Made by a program: the position numbers and the translations under genes
Assembly: GCA_963682175.1 (NCBI GenBank)
Contig: OY821779.1
Location: forward strand, 2,492,501 to 2,556,500
Direction: 5' to 3'
From: Triglochin maritima
Taxonomy: Eukaryota; Streptophyta; Magnoliopsida; Alismatales; Juncaginaceae
Length of the DNA stretch: 64,000 bases
Shown here: positions 11,135-23,277 of the stretch, piece by piece
How the letters are laid out: every line of letters starts with the position of its first letter
Position numbering within the stretch: position 1 is the first letter of the stretch
The notes under the pieces: model-generated
Told to the model about the DNA's origin: nothing
The model's input: the letters and a program-made list of their open reading frames with translations, nothing else
The model's database searches: none

Positions 11135-13278
11135 ATGGATTACGCGGAGATGTGGGCGATCTTCGGCCCGGGCATCGCCGGAGCCGTCTTCGGCGCTGGC
11201 TGGTGGTTCTGGGTCGACGCCGTTGTCTGCAGCGCCGTCAAGGTCTCCTTCCTCCACTACCTCCCCGGTATAGTACTCTTGACCCTTTTCTCCTCAAATT
11301 AGGGTTTCGATCTCTCTTTTTTCTTCTTAATCTTCTGATGAATTGGACTTAGGGATCTTCGCATCGCTCGCGGCGTTGATGTTCAACTGCGTTAAGAGGG
11401 AGGACATTGATTACTCCCCTTACGACGAAGGCGAATGGAGGTTTGCCAAAACTGCAATTTTTATTGTTCTGATTTGTGATCACGAAGGCTTGTTTTGTAT
11501 GGATCGGTATTTGTTTTGTTAAAATTCGGTATTTTTTGGTGTTTTTAGCAACCATCTGGAATCTGGAAGTGCTGACAATATTTTTTGTCCCTAAATCAGT
11601 TGCTTATAATACAATCGTATGGGTTTAAATGCCATTGCTTTATTGATGGCAAATGGGCCATGTTTGGCTTTGTTTGTTTATACTGCCATTAGAGGGGTCC
11701 TGATGTTGGAAATTCGAAGTGTTACTTGGATTGAAGCTGTTGATATGGGTGCCATGTGATTGGTCCTTGTGGTTTGATACTTGCTGTTTTGAAGATGTTG
11801 CCACCAATTCATTCCGCAGACATGGCTCTATAACATTTGCTTCTGTTTTTATATCCCAACCTTCTCAAGCCTTGTAAGTTGTAAATGATGAAGCTTATGA
11901 ATTTATGGACCTCATAGTTTCTACTTAGTTAATTGCTGCAATGAGATTTAGTTGATAGGAGAGGTATTTCAGACTAATTCATAGTCCGATGAAAAGAAGT
12001 ATCAACTTGGTTATGAAAGGGTAAATTGCTCAACTTGGGTGAATTATACACAAAGGTATTCGAATCATCATGGGGAGGTGTTGTATAGAGTGGTAATGAC
12101 AAGATGTATAGTAGACTGGGTCTACTTATGAAGTCTTCAGAATCTAAGAAGCTTCTGTTTTCCTTTAGAGGCGCATCATCTTACACGAGAATTGAAGCAT
12201 GGGGATCAGTAGGCACCACATTTTAGAAATTGTACATGCACTTGTTTCAGGGTGATTATTGCGTGTGAGCTGCAGGCCTTACTGCATTCTGATTGATGTG
12301 AACATTGTGAAGCATCAATGATCAATGCTCAACTTATTTCTCCTGTGGTGAAAAAAACTATCTCGGCTTGTTTCTCTGCTGTCTCACTAAATGCTGAGGG
12401 CTGATTTATTAATTTTTTAGCTTGGTGGTGGAACCGTTACTATAAATGTGTTCCTTTCATATAGACGGCTTAGTCGATTAGTCTTGGTAGAAAGTTGTAT
12501 TGTGCTTAGGATTTTTTTCCCAAACATTTTTGCAACAGACAAGCCAATTTCACTTCCTGTATTCTAGACTTAGGCACCACTTTTGAAGATGTCGCAATAG
12601 TTCCCAAATCTCTGTACCAATAAAAAAAGTTTTCGGAACTCAACAAATGCAAGCCCCTTATGGTTTTTTGGATCATTTTTCGCACTGCTGTGTAAAGAAG
12701 TGCGTTTCTTAACTTTTAGGGATGTGACACTTCAACTCTTCATATCGTCGAATCCGTACAACTTGGAACACAATTCACATTCTACATTTTCTTCTATCTC
12801 TTGTTTTTTTATGGGTAAGGTTCAAGTTTCTGCGTTGAAGGCACGGTTTACTTTCACATGCTGCATCTGTTATTTACTTATTTGTTATCCCTTTTATGAC
12901 GCCTTTATGCATTTTGTCCAAGTCAACCATTGGATGATTCTTTTGCAAATGCTGAATCCATCAAGTACACTGCACACCTGAAAGCAACTGTTTATCATCA
13001 ATTTTAACATATGCTTTGAATTTACAGATTGAAGCTCTGGCTTTTCCTTGCGTACGTGGTGTCTTTTGTTTCTCTTGCTGCTTCGGTGGGATTAATGATC
13101 CAAGATGCACTTACAGATAAGGGTCCTTCAGCTTGGACGGGTACTGCCGGGATCCTGCAATGTGTGTTTGTGCTGATCAGGTAACATGAACTTGTACTAT
13201 TACAGATGTATTCTTGTGGAAACTGATGTGTCTTTCCTGTGCAGTGGTCTGGTATTTTGGACTTCTCATACAGAATAA
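11135..13278 (+). CDS. TMEM50-like (UPF0220) membrane protein, 135 aa
   Basis: Exons 11135-11267, 11353-11440, 13028-13180 and 13245-13278 total 408 bases including the TAA stop; all three introns are GT-AG and phases agree. The protein begins MDYAEMWAIFGPGIAGAVFG and has four hydrophobic segments: GAVFGAGWWFWVDAVV, IFASLAALMFNCV, LWLFLAYVVSFVSLAA and GILQCVFVLISGLVFW. Between the second and third is the charged loop KREDIDYSPYDEGEWR, conserved in plant TMEM50 homologues. Length matches the family. Established knowledge: TMEM50/UPF0220 proteins are small multispan membrane proteins of the secretory pathway with poorly defined function; the yeast relative is Vps68. The start codon is the first ATG of the conserved N-terminus. 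Intron 2 is long (1,587 bp) and holds nothing I recognise. Confidence 0.93.
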
Positions 13279-16200
13279 ATTCATCCAAGTGAAATGAAAA
13301 TTTCAACCCATCCATTGACTTTGTAAGAATTTCCATGTCCTTTGCTCACGTTTAGTTTAAGAAACTCCTATTTATGTTCCAAAACTAGCCAGACCTACCA
13401 ATCTGGGTGTGATTGTGATTTCTTTACTTGATATAGCTGTAAGTATGATAAGAGTAGATAGCAGGGAAATTTGTTTCACTTGATGTAATTATTAATTTGT
13501 GTGTTACACAGTACAGAGTGTGGTTCTGTTACCTCGTGCCATCGATTTTAAGTTTCAGCTGCCCTAATAATTCCACGGTTAAGCCAAATGTATGAACACA
13601 AGAAAAGTCACCTCTTGCTTTTGCTTATTTCTGTCAATTTTGTTTGAATTTGTCAGCTTCTTGCAATTGGATGCCATCGCCAACTGTCTATTTGATTGAG
13701 AAAATCTTTATGTTTGATTTCATGTCATTTGTACGCGTATTGTTGCTTTTTGTCTTCGTCTTCTTGAGAAATGAGTGCCGATAGTTTAAAGAAAAGGAAG
13801 GAAAAACGATGGGCTTTGATTCAAATTCTGAAGGTCCAAGGCTTTTCTGATAAAAGGTCGTTGCATTCAACCGTGTTGTATTTTATTAATCGTAGATGGG
13901 CAATCTTGTGGTCTGCCTTAACTTTTGTCAAGATTATTGTCATTTGAGATACGGGATTCTTGTCATGTTTGTATGGCTTTTGCTCTTGCTTTTCACTATA
14001 TATATACAGGGTATAGCAGACAGTCGACAAATTTAATGTTTTTAAAGAAACTTTGTATGTTCTTTAGGACGATTAGCATTCATCTAGTTTGTACAACTTA
14101 TCATCATTGATCAGATGCGTAGACATCTCTCTTACGCTCCTGTTAAAAGTTAATTCAGGACAGCATATTCCATAGGACCATAGTCTTTCTTTCGTAGCGG
14201 GTACTTTTATTTTGGAATTATAGTGAGGTGTCTTGATTTCATGTGGTCCGAATCCTACTAAATCTTTGTAGAAATTAATACCGAAAAATCAACAGTGACC
14301 CACAAATGGACACTTGTAAAACTGAACATATCGGTGAGAGCGTTACCGATGCTATCTGAAACTCATTTTTCTATCTTGCATGAAGGTAGTAGGTCGTGTT
14401 AGTGGATGACGATGTTCGTTGTTCCGCTTTAGTTGACGACGATGTGTCGGTGGTCGATGGAGGTTGGGTTGTGAACGGACATTTTCGGTAGTGGTGATTT
14501 TGAGAGTGAATTTGATGGGGGTCTACGATTATAAAACATTTAGAGGGTGTCAATGGTTACGAAAATTTAGGGGTGCAATGGTGGTGAAGGGATGTATTGT
14601 GGCTAGAGAGGGTGTGTGTCTATCGTTTTGGGTTAGGAAGATGTGTTTTGGGTTGGGAAGATGTGTAAATGTGGAGTCGTGTTGGACATGAGTGAGAACC
14701 AAAAGATGTGCTACTTTAAATACTATTTAGATTGTCTATCAATTAACATTTACAATTATCAAACCCTACTAGGCCATTTTGACTTTTCTTCTCAGTCTTC
14801 TCAAATTCTCCATTATTTAGGAGCTTTTTTACCTCATTGCAACTCTTTGAGCTTCTGCCACTTTGGACATCACACGTCAGAGGAGTCAGGGCGTTACAAG
14901 CGATCATCTACTATGTTGAGCTTTTTCGGTCATCTCTTCCGTTTCTTCCCCTCCTTTTCCCACCTATATTAACCACCATACCGATCTCCTTCTCGCTCGC
15001 CCCATCCTCCTCTTCTTCTCCTCAGTGGAATCAGTTCATTTTCAATGATGACATTGGAGGACGACGAGCGACAACGGTGTTGGAGCACAACGAGTGAGGA
15101 GTTGTGGATCCAAGGTGAGAATTGGAATGTTGGAAAGGGAGACAAATCTTAGCGTTGGAGGACAGCAAGCAAAAGGTGGAGGAGAAGATGATGGTCCAAT
15201 TATTGTGGTCGTTGGGGAAGTGGTAAATTACGTAAATTTGAGGATTGATATGACCTGAAATTTCATACAAAATCAAACTCATCTTCAAACAAAAGTAGGA
15301 AGAGTTGCAAAAAGTAGTATTTTCTCAGCTTTGGAAGTCAGTGTAGTGTAGCCATGAGAGAGCGGGTTTTAAGAAGTTTTTCCCCAGGAGGCGGAAAAGT
15401 TGTTGCGTGTTTGGATGAAACTTGGTGGAGTTGGAAAATCTCTAAGCAATAATGTGCACCAAACGCACCCTTTGTCTCGTAAGGGTTCTAAAATATGAAT
15501 CAAAATAAACTCAGAATTCGTAGATAGCATTTTTCCGAACTGTTAGGACAAAGTACGTTGGTAGTATGAATTCTTTCGTACATATATACTAATATACGCA
15601 CGTTTATCAAATGCCATTAGAGCAGCTACGCAGAAACGATATTCCCATAAAAAAAAATCTTCTTGTGATGGCTAAACAACCACTGATTTGATGCACCATT
15701 GCAGGTGCCGAGGGTACGGGCTAAATCTCTAATTTTAATTGTTCATTAAAACGTCAAAAAATGTAAGAGGAGACTTTCATGTTGTGTAGAAGCAAGTATC
15801 GTTTAAATCGCTTGCATTTAGAATATGCATGTGTGAAGGGCTATGCCAACATCTACTTTCAACAAAGGTCTTCCAATGATAACGTCAATTCTTACTAATT
15901 AACATGCATAAGAACAAGTATTTTACGTGATATTATTCATATTTCTTGGTTAGAATAATTTGTATTTGATGTTACGTAAAATGGCATTATAGATTTATGT
16001 TCATAATGGGGTCAAGTGTTGAATGTTGAAACTTTGAGATGATGATCCTTCGTTATTTAAAACAGGAATTATAAATTACTCTGTTTTGCAAAACCAATCA
16101 AATTTAACAATACTTATTTCAATGTGATCTTATCCAAAAGGGATAGCAACACATCTTTCTCTCTCTAAAGATGTAAAACAATAAAACAAAGATAGTTCGA

Positions 16201-17173
16201 TGTTCTATAAATGTAAAGGTCTTTCCAATTATCTTCTCGAATAGGTTAGGTGGATTTCAAGTTTCAAACAAACACGATAAAGAAATCCATTTGAAGTTAA
16301 TTTCCATCCAGCACTGATATGTAAGAGACAAGAACATGGTCTGTGTACAATAGGGTTATAGGTAGCTTTTGGTTAGAAAATGGAAAGTTAATTGCGCCTT
16401 TGGAAAATAGTTGGTCCTCACTGGTTTTACGTGGGTCACCAGAATCATTTTTGTAAGAGTTGAAATCCTAAATTTGGAGTCACATATTTCATGTTGATTA
16501 AGAGTTATAAGCCTTATATCATGCATCCTTGAAAACGTGGTTTTTTACTTGCATTATATCTCCTCTGAGTTTTATCCATGTTTCGTCATTATGCTTGCTA
16601 CTTACGTCATTAGTCATGACCATCAGTGTTTTGGTCTTTAGACATTTGATGTCTTAACTAATATATTTGGTCTTAATAGAACTGGATAATCAGTTTTATC
16701 AACTCTTTTCTTCCTTCTCGTTTAGTATCGGGGTAACTCAGTCGGTGGAGTAAAGGTCTTGATTGGGGTTTCCATTCCAACAAAAGATGTTTTAAAGTAG
16801 ATTAGACAAACCTTTTGAAGTTTAGAAATAAGTGGACCTTTCTTGGTACTAGATTGAGTATTAAGAAAGTTAAGTTTTGCTTCTATTGACTATAGATTAT
16901 TAGATGAAAAGAACAATATTGTTTTATCATAAATCTCTAGTTTTTTTGTCCGTTCATCTCATTGTCAGTGTACGATCAAATAATGACCATAAGCATGAAA
17001 ATTAGATGATCAAAACCTGAACGAAAAAGAATTTCCACAGCAATTTATCATCTAAATAACCTCTAGTTGTAATTTGTAAGGAAACGATCTTCCAAATTCG
17101 AAGATTAGGCAATTCCTATTTATTAATATTCATTTCGCCTCAATTACAATCACAAAACTGAATATTTCAAACC
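13279..17173. other. Gene-free spacer left of the copia element
   Basis: Nearly 4 kb with no supported gene. Open frames at 14464-14691, 14643-14972 and 14837-15097 lack recognisable domains. One weak tRNA-like (SINE-type) stretch lies near 16727-16790: GTAACTCAGTCGGTGG resembles a pol III A box and GGGGTTTCCATTCC a degenerate B box. Everything else appears to be AT-rich unique or decayed sequence. Confidence 0.45.
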
Positions 17174-17178
17174 GTTAC

Positions 17179-17385
17179 TGTTGAAGAACTCGAGGCTCAG
17201 ACTTAATTCATCATCAATGTCACCTCTTGGAACTCTACCATACAACTTATTGCATCTCATCATCCAAAGATCATAAATGTTTCCCGTTACCATTTCAAAC
17301 GGCTAGATTACTAATCTACTATATAATCACATGTATTTGTAATCACAAATCAAGAATAATACAACAGATAATCACATTTTCTACA
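17179..17385 (+). repeat. Copia 5' LTR
   Basis: 207 bp, TG...CA ends, followed directly by the initiator-tRNA primer-binding site. It is AT-rich and presumably carries the element promoter; no TATA box can be called with certainty. Confidence 0.93.
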
Positions 17386-17575
17386 TGGTATCAGAGAGTC
17401 GATCTCAGATCTAGGAGGATCATCATCGGAGGTGAATTTCCGTTCACCTCCTCAGTCTTCCTCCTTTCCTCATAGACTCCTTCCACACAAAAAAGGAAAC
17501 CCAAAACCTAGCTTCCCTCATACAAAAATCCAAAAAAACCCATCATCGGTCTTCTGACCTCAGAAAAAGCTCGCC

Positions 17576-20500
17576 ATGACTTCAGAAGGATCCACGCCAC
17601 AACGACTCACCACCCAACTCCTCACCGGGGCAAATTATCTGCCCTGGGCTCGGTCGGTCTCGTTATCACTCAGCGGCAAAGGGAAACTTGGCCATATCTC
17701 GGGTCGCACACCAAAACCAGACACCGACGACGAAAAATTTGAGGAATGGCAAACCTCCGATCATCTGGTGATGACCTGGGTGTTGAACTCCATTCAACCT
17801 CAGATCGCGGAGTTGTTCCTCTACTCCGACTCGGCCAAAGAGCTGTGGGACTCCATCCACGCTCTGTATGGTAAGCAACAGAACTTCGCCCACATTTTCA
17901 AAATTAAACAATAACTTGCGCAAACCAAACAAGGGTCCAGATCGGTTACCGAGTATCTCGGTACTCTTAAAAGCCGATGGGACGAGCTCGGTGTGTATGA
18001 ACCACCGAGCAACGACCCTAAAATCATCAAAGAAAGGGACGAGCAGAACCGAGTCTACCAGTTCCTGGTAGGTCTCGATCCTAGCTACGAGCCCCTAAAA
18101 TCTCAGATCTTACTATCATCGGAGCTTCCGCCCCTCACTCAGATCATCGCAATGATTCAACGAGAGGAATCTCGAAGACATGCTATGCCACAAAACACCA
18201 GAGAAAACAACAGAGAAAACCAAGCTTTCGTCACAGTACAACATCAAAACCAGAAAGGAAAAGGACACTTCGGAAAACACAAAGACGAGCACTGTGACAA
18301 CTGCAAGAAAAAGGGACACAGTCGCGACCGGTGCTGGTTCCTCTACCCGCACCTCCGACCACCAAAGGATGGAACCGGAGAAAGAGGGGGCGACAGCAGA
18401 GGAAACCCTAACCCCGGCGGCAGACCAAACGTCACCCCGCAAAACCCTAACAACGGAGGCGAAAAAACAAAATGGACATCCGGGTCTGGATCCGGGAGTC
18501 GAGGATATTTATCCTCTGATTTCGCGGATCCTCCGCTTACCAACAAATCGGGCTCCATGTTCGGGTCGGATCTTGATCCGCGAGACAGAGGTGGGCTCTG
18601 GTCTGCTGGTCACGGGCCCAGTCCAGCACATCATGGGCTTCACTCCTCAAACAACCTTGGGCCTGAATCTATGCACCCAGAATTGGGTCATGTGCTGGCC
18701 CAGCTCAACTGTCTACTAAATAAATTCGGTCAAAATCAGACGCCGCAAGGTAATGGGTCAGGTATTATTTCAACTCACATCTCTTGCAACCATACTTTTA
18801 CCTCTAATTCATGGATTTTAGACACTGGTGCAACTGATCATATGACCGAAAACAAGGAGCTTATATGCAATATTCAAAATAACCCAAACATAAACAAGTT
18901 CGTTACTGTAGCAAATGGAAACCGAGTAAAAATTGGAGGTATAGGACAATCTACAATCCTAAATAACACATTCGAAAATATATTATATGTTCCCGAGTTT
19001 ACATCTAACCTTCTATCTATTGCAAGGATAACGAAAAACTTTAATTGTGATGCTATTTTCTCACCTTCTGATGTGTTGTTTCAGGATCGTATATCAGGGA
19101 AGATGATTGGTAGAGGCACTCTCGTCAATGGCCTTTACATACTAGAAAAAACGGACTATACCTTCCATGCAAATAACGCATCCCGTTATACACCCGACCT
19201 TCTACATAAACGTTTGGGACATCCGTCTTTTCCTGTTTTGAAAAAATTATTTCCTAGCATCATACCAAACATGGAATTATGTTGTGAGACTTGTCGCCTT
19301 GCAAAACAAACTAGATTACCTTTTTATTCTTCCACCACTAAGACTAGGAAACCATTGGAACTGGTCCATTCTGACATTTGGGGACCAGCTCCCATAGAGT
19401 CATATAACGGTTTTAAATACTTTATCACTTTTATCGATGATTTTTCTCGCACTACTTGGTTATATCTGCTTAAATCCAAATCTGAAGTTTTCTCTATTTT
19501 TTGCGAATATGTTGTTTTTGTTGAAAACATGTATGACACAAAAATTAAGACTTTTAGGTCAGATAACGGCGCTGAATACACTAGCTCCCTGTTTCAAACC
19601 TTCTTAAAAGAAAGAGGTATTCATCACCAAACCACATGTATTAATACCCTAGAACAGAACGGTGTCTCTGAAAGGAAAAAACGACATCTTCTAAATGTCA
19701 CCAGATCCCTGCTCTTTCACACCAAAGTTCCCACAATTTTTTGGTCTGAAGCCATCTTAACCGCTGTTTATCTTATCAACCGTCTACCTAGCCCCATTCT
19801 AGACCACAAACAACCCTTGGGGATTCTAAATAATAGGGAGATGGGCGTTGATCACCTCAAAGTTTTTGGCTGTGTGTGTTACGTTCATAAAAGACGGATA
19901 GATAAATTTGACTCTCACTCAGTCAAAACTGTTTTTTTTGGGTACTCTAGTCACAAAAAAGGATACAAATGCTATGACACTACGAATTGCAAACTCTACA
20001 TTTCCAGGGACGTTTCATTCTCTGAAAAAGAATCATACTTCGAATCTATGACTAACACTACTGCAGGGTCAACTGGCTCACTTCCTTCTGTCGACTTACA
20101 TCAAACGAGTTCTCTCTCCTTGAAGGCAATCCTATTCCTCAAGGAGGGGGAGAAAACGGTCCTCAAGGAGGGGGAGAAAACAACACTCCGGAGGGACAAA
20201 GAGAGCACCACACAGAACCAGCTCACGAAATAGCCCCCACAAGAAGATCTACAAGACCAACGCGTCCTCCATCTCACCTTCAAGACTTTGTCACTTATAA
20301 TGTTACATACCCAATTCAAAACTACGTATCCTACAACGCCATAGCAAATTCCCACCGAACATTCCTAGAATCCCTTGAAAAGGTTAAAGAGCCAACCTCC
20401 TACCAAGAAGCCCTTAGCAACCCTAATTGGACGAGAGCAATGAAAGAAGAACTAGAAACCTTAGAAAAAAATCAAACTTGGACCATGGTCAGCCCAAAAC

Positions 20501-21927
20501 CTGGAACCAAACCCGTAGGATGTAAATGGATTTATAAAATCAAATATAATAGCAACGGATCAATAGAGCGATATAAAGCTAGATTGGTAGCCAAAGGATA
20601 CACTCAAACATATGGCATCGACTACCAAGAAACTTTTGCCCTTGTTGCAAAAATGAATACTGTCCGTGTTCTTCTATCTATAGCAGTCAACTATGGTTGG
20701 AATCTCTTCCAGATGGACGTCCGGAACGCCTTCTTACAGGGAGCCTTAGAAGAAGATGTCTACATGACTCCTCCTCCAGGTTATAACACCACTTAGGTTT
20801 GCAAACTTCACAAATCAATCTACGGATTAAAGCAATCACCCCGAGCCTGGTATGCAAAACTCAGTCTATCTCTTAGTCAATTTGGTTTCTCAAAATGTTC
20901 TGTCGATGCTTCTATGTTCATCAAACATAGTCACAATATTACCATCATTGTCTTAGTTTATGTAGACGACATTATAATCACCGGAAATAATGACAAAGAA
21001 ATTAATAGGGTTAAGTCATATCTAAAAAACAAATTTGACATCAAGGATCTAGGATTCATGAAATATTTTTTGGGCATTGAAATTGCTTACTCAAAAAAGG
21101 GCCTATTTTTATCTCAACGAAAGTATGTCCTTGATCTACTTAAAGAAACAGGAAAATTAGGATCCAAACCGGCCAACACACCTATCGAGACCAACCGAAA
21201 AATTGGTCCCACTGATGGGGAACCATTAAGCGATGTAAGTCAATTTCAACGATTAGTAGGGAAACTCATTTATCTAACCGTCACTAGACCTGACATAACT
21301 TATGCAGTTAGCACAGTAAGTCAATTCATGCATGCACCACACACACACCATCTAGACATCATTGATAGAATACTCAGATATTTAAAGAAAACTCCAGGAC
21401 AAGGCATATGGATGAAACAAAACCAATCTAACTCAATCATTGGTTACTCTGATGCAGATTGGGCGGGTAGTTACGATCGTCAATCTACAACTGGGTTCTG
21501 CACCTTCGTTGGAGGAAACCTCGTCACTTGGAGAAGCAAGAAACAAAACGTTGTGGCTAGATCAAGCGCTGAAGCAGAATATCGTGTCATGACATCCACC
21601 ACCAGTGAGCTGATTTGGCTCAAACAACTCCTCAAAGAAATGATGGTTCCATATCATGAACCTATGCACATGTTCTGCGACAATCAGGCTGCTCGTCACA
21701 TTGCCACCAATCCTGTGTTTCACGAACGAACAAAGCACATAGAAGTTGACTGTCACTTCATCAGAGAAAAAATTCAGACTAAAGAAATCGATGTCCCCTT
21801 CGTCACAAGCAAAAACCAACTCGCAGATATATTCACTAAACCCTTGGATCAAAAACAGTTTGATACCATTCTTCACAAGTTGGGTTCCTTCAATCTCTTC
21901 CGGACTCAACTTGAGGGGGAGTGTTGA
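17576..21927 (+). pseudogene. Copia gag-pol polyprotein, broken at three places
   Basis: The Ty1/copia polyprotein supplies capsid, protease, integrase, reverse transcriptase and RNase H for its own mobility. Order seen: gag from MTSEGSTPQ; zinc knuckle CDNCKKKGHSRDRC (near 18295); protease WILDTGATDHMT (near 18815); gag-pre-integrase LLHKRLGHPSF; integrase core from HSDIWGPAP through FRSDNGAEYTS to LEQNGVSERKKR; reverse transcriptase with the active-site YVDDIIITGN (near 20958); RNase H with GYSDADWAGS. Integrase before reverse transcriptase defines copia. Breaks: TAA at 17912-17914 within gag; a frame change between about 20060 and 20130, inside the linker before reverse transcriptase; TAG at 20794-20796, in place of the residue before VCKL. 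The surrounding frames still read conserved protein, so the damage is recent. Confidence 0.9.
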
Positions 21928-22128
21928 AGAACTCGAGGCTCAGACTTAATTCATCATCAATGTCACCTCTCGGAACTCTACCATACAACTTATTGCATCT
22001 CATCATCCAAAGATCATAAATGTTTCCCGTTACCATTTCAAACGGCTAGATTACTAATCTACTATATAATCACATGTATTTGTAATCACAAATCAAGAAT
22101 AATACAACAGATAATCACATTTTCTACA
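21922..22128 (+). repeat. Copia 3' LTR
   Basis: Matches the 5' LTR except at one site. It starts right after the polypurine tract and is followed by the right copy of the GTTAC target duplication. Confidence 0.93.
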
Positions 22129-22133
22129 GTTAC

Positions 22134-22793
22134 CATCCTTCCACAGATAATCCTAAACTACTAAAACAAGTAATGATCGATTGGATTCAAAGTTTCAAAC
22201 CCCAAAAGTCTTGATCTAATAATCTTCAAATAAAACCTTACACATAAAATAACCATTATGAAAACAGACACATGTAACCTACTGCTATTTACCTCCTTAT
22301 ACTACTAAACAGATACAGATTGATCCGCTGATGTAGGATCCGAGAGTTACTCGTGAATTTTGTAACCAGTCATGATATATTTTTATTTTTAACAAACTTG
22401 AAATGAAAACTGTTTTATGAGTTTTATTAACAACATATATGAGCTTTGGTATTTTTCAGTTAATAATTATAGAATGTAACCAAAAGTTATATGGCAAATA
22501 AACTCTTTATCTTATGCACTCCATTACTCCAAAAGCCCCCATCAATTTACGCCGGAAAGATCATTTTAGAATTTCTGTTTTTGATTTTGCATCTGATAGT
22601 TTGAGAGTTAATAATAGAAAGAAAAAAAAACACAATAGTTGGCAAATTTGCTAACAGTCCACTTACAATCAAAAATAAAACAATATAATGGTTCTTTTTT
22701 TGCACATTCAAATTTGTATTGAAATATAATATTCAAAATATCATTAAATCCACACACATATTACATCGATTCGGTAAGTATTAGATTTGTACA
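22134..22793. other. Spacer between the copia and chromovirus elements
   Basis: About 660 bp of AT-rich DNA with no gene, repeat unit or RNA gene that I can recognise. Confidence 0.5.
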
Positions 22794-22947
22794 GATAATG
22801 TTATGTCCCTAACCCTGTTTAGGGTTTAATTAGGGTTAAGTGAGGTTTGACTTGGAGGAGAGAGGAGGTATGGTGGAGTTGTTGTGGAGGTATGGGTTGG
22901 AGTGTAGGAGTATGGTGTAGGGTGAGGGTGAGGTGATGGGGGTAGAG

Positions 22948-23008
22948 TATTTAAGTTGGGTTTTCTCTCTCTCTCCCTTACTTGCTCTCTCTCACTCTCT
23001 CTCCATTT
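22948..23008 (+). promoter_or_regulatory. Candidate LTR core promoter with pyrimidine tract
   Basis: TATTTAAG is followed within 15 bp by a long run of TC dinucleotides, the arrangement seen in plant core promoters (TATA plus Y patch). The same arrangement occurs in the 3' LTR at 29671-29731. If used, nearly 2 kb of each LTR, including the palindrome array, would be transcribed into the RNA leader. Confidence 0.4.
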
Positions 23009-23277
23009 TTCTGTCCGGCGACCAGCGGAGGAAGAAGGCGCGGAGGCTCCGGCGTGAGGAGGTCGCGGCGAGGAGGAGGTTGCGCGTGCGGAGGTGCGGA
23101 GGCGCGAGCGTTGCTCCGGCGTTTCTCCGTCGTTGGTTGAGGTATGCCGCTCATTAGTGTGATTTTGTTGCTCACCCTTGTGGAAGGGTGTTGTTGGTCG
23201 GTCGGGGGAGGTCGAGGACCTCTCCGGCGACGCGTTCTTCGTAAATCCTCGGCTGGCGCGAGGTTGAAGACGACCAA

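Larger units (their letters stand above)
17174..22133 (+). mobile_element. Ty1/copia retrotransposon with 5-bp target duplication
   Basis: LTRs of 207 bp lie at 17179-17385 and 21922-22128, both TGTTGAAG...TCTACA, with one difference seen (CCTCTTGG against CCTCTCGG). The target duplication GTTAC flanks the element at 17174-17178 and 22129-22133. The primer-binding site TGGTATCAGAGA begins at 17386, and the polypurine tract GAGGGGGAG ends at 21921. One mismatch in 207 bp suggests recent insertion. The internal coding region is interrupted by two stops and a frameshift, so this copy cannot make its own complete polyprotein. Confidence 0.95.

Noticed and set aside
14837..15097. Serine-rich frames at 14.4-15.3 kb as a gene
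   Set aside because: Low-complexity frames on both strands, no domain, no convincing start context or splice structure.
16727..16790. tRNA gene or intact SINE
   Set aside because: An A-box-like word and a weak B-box-like word are present, but no cloverleaf, no acceptor stem and no visible target duplication.
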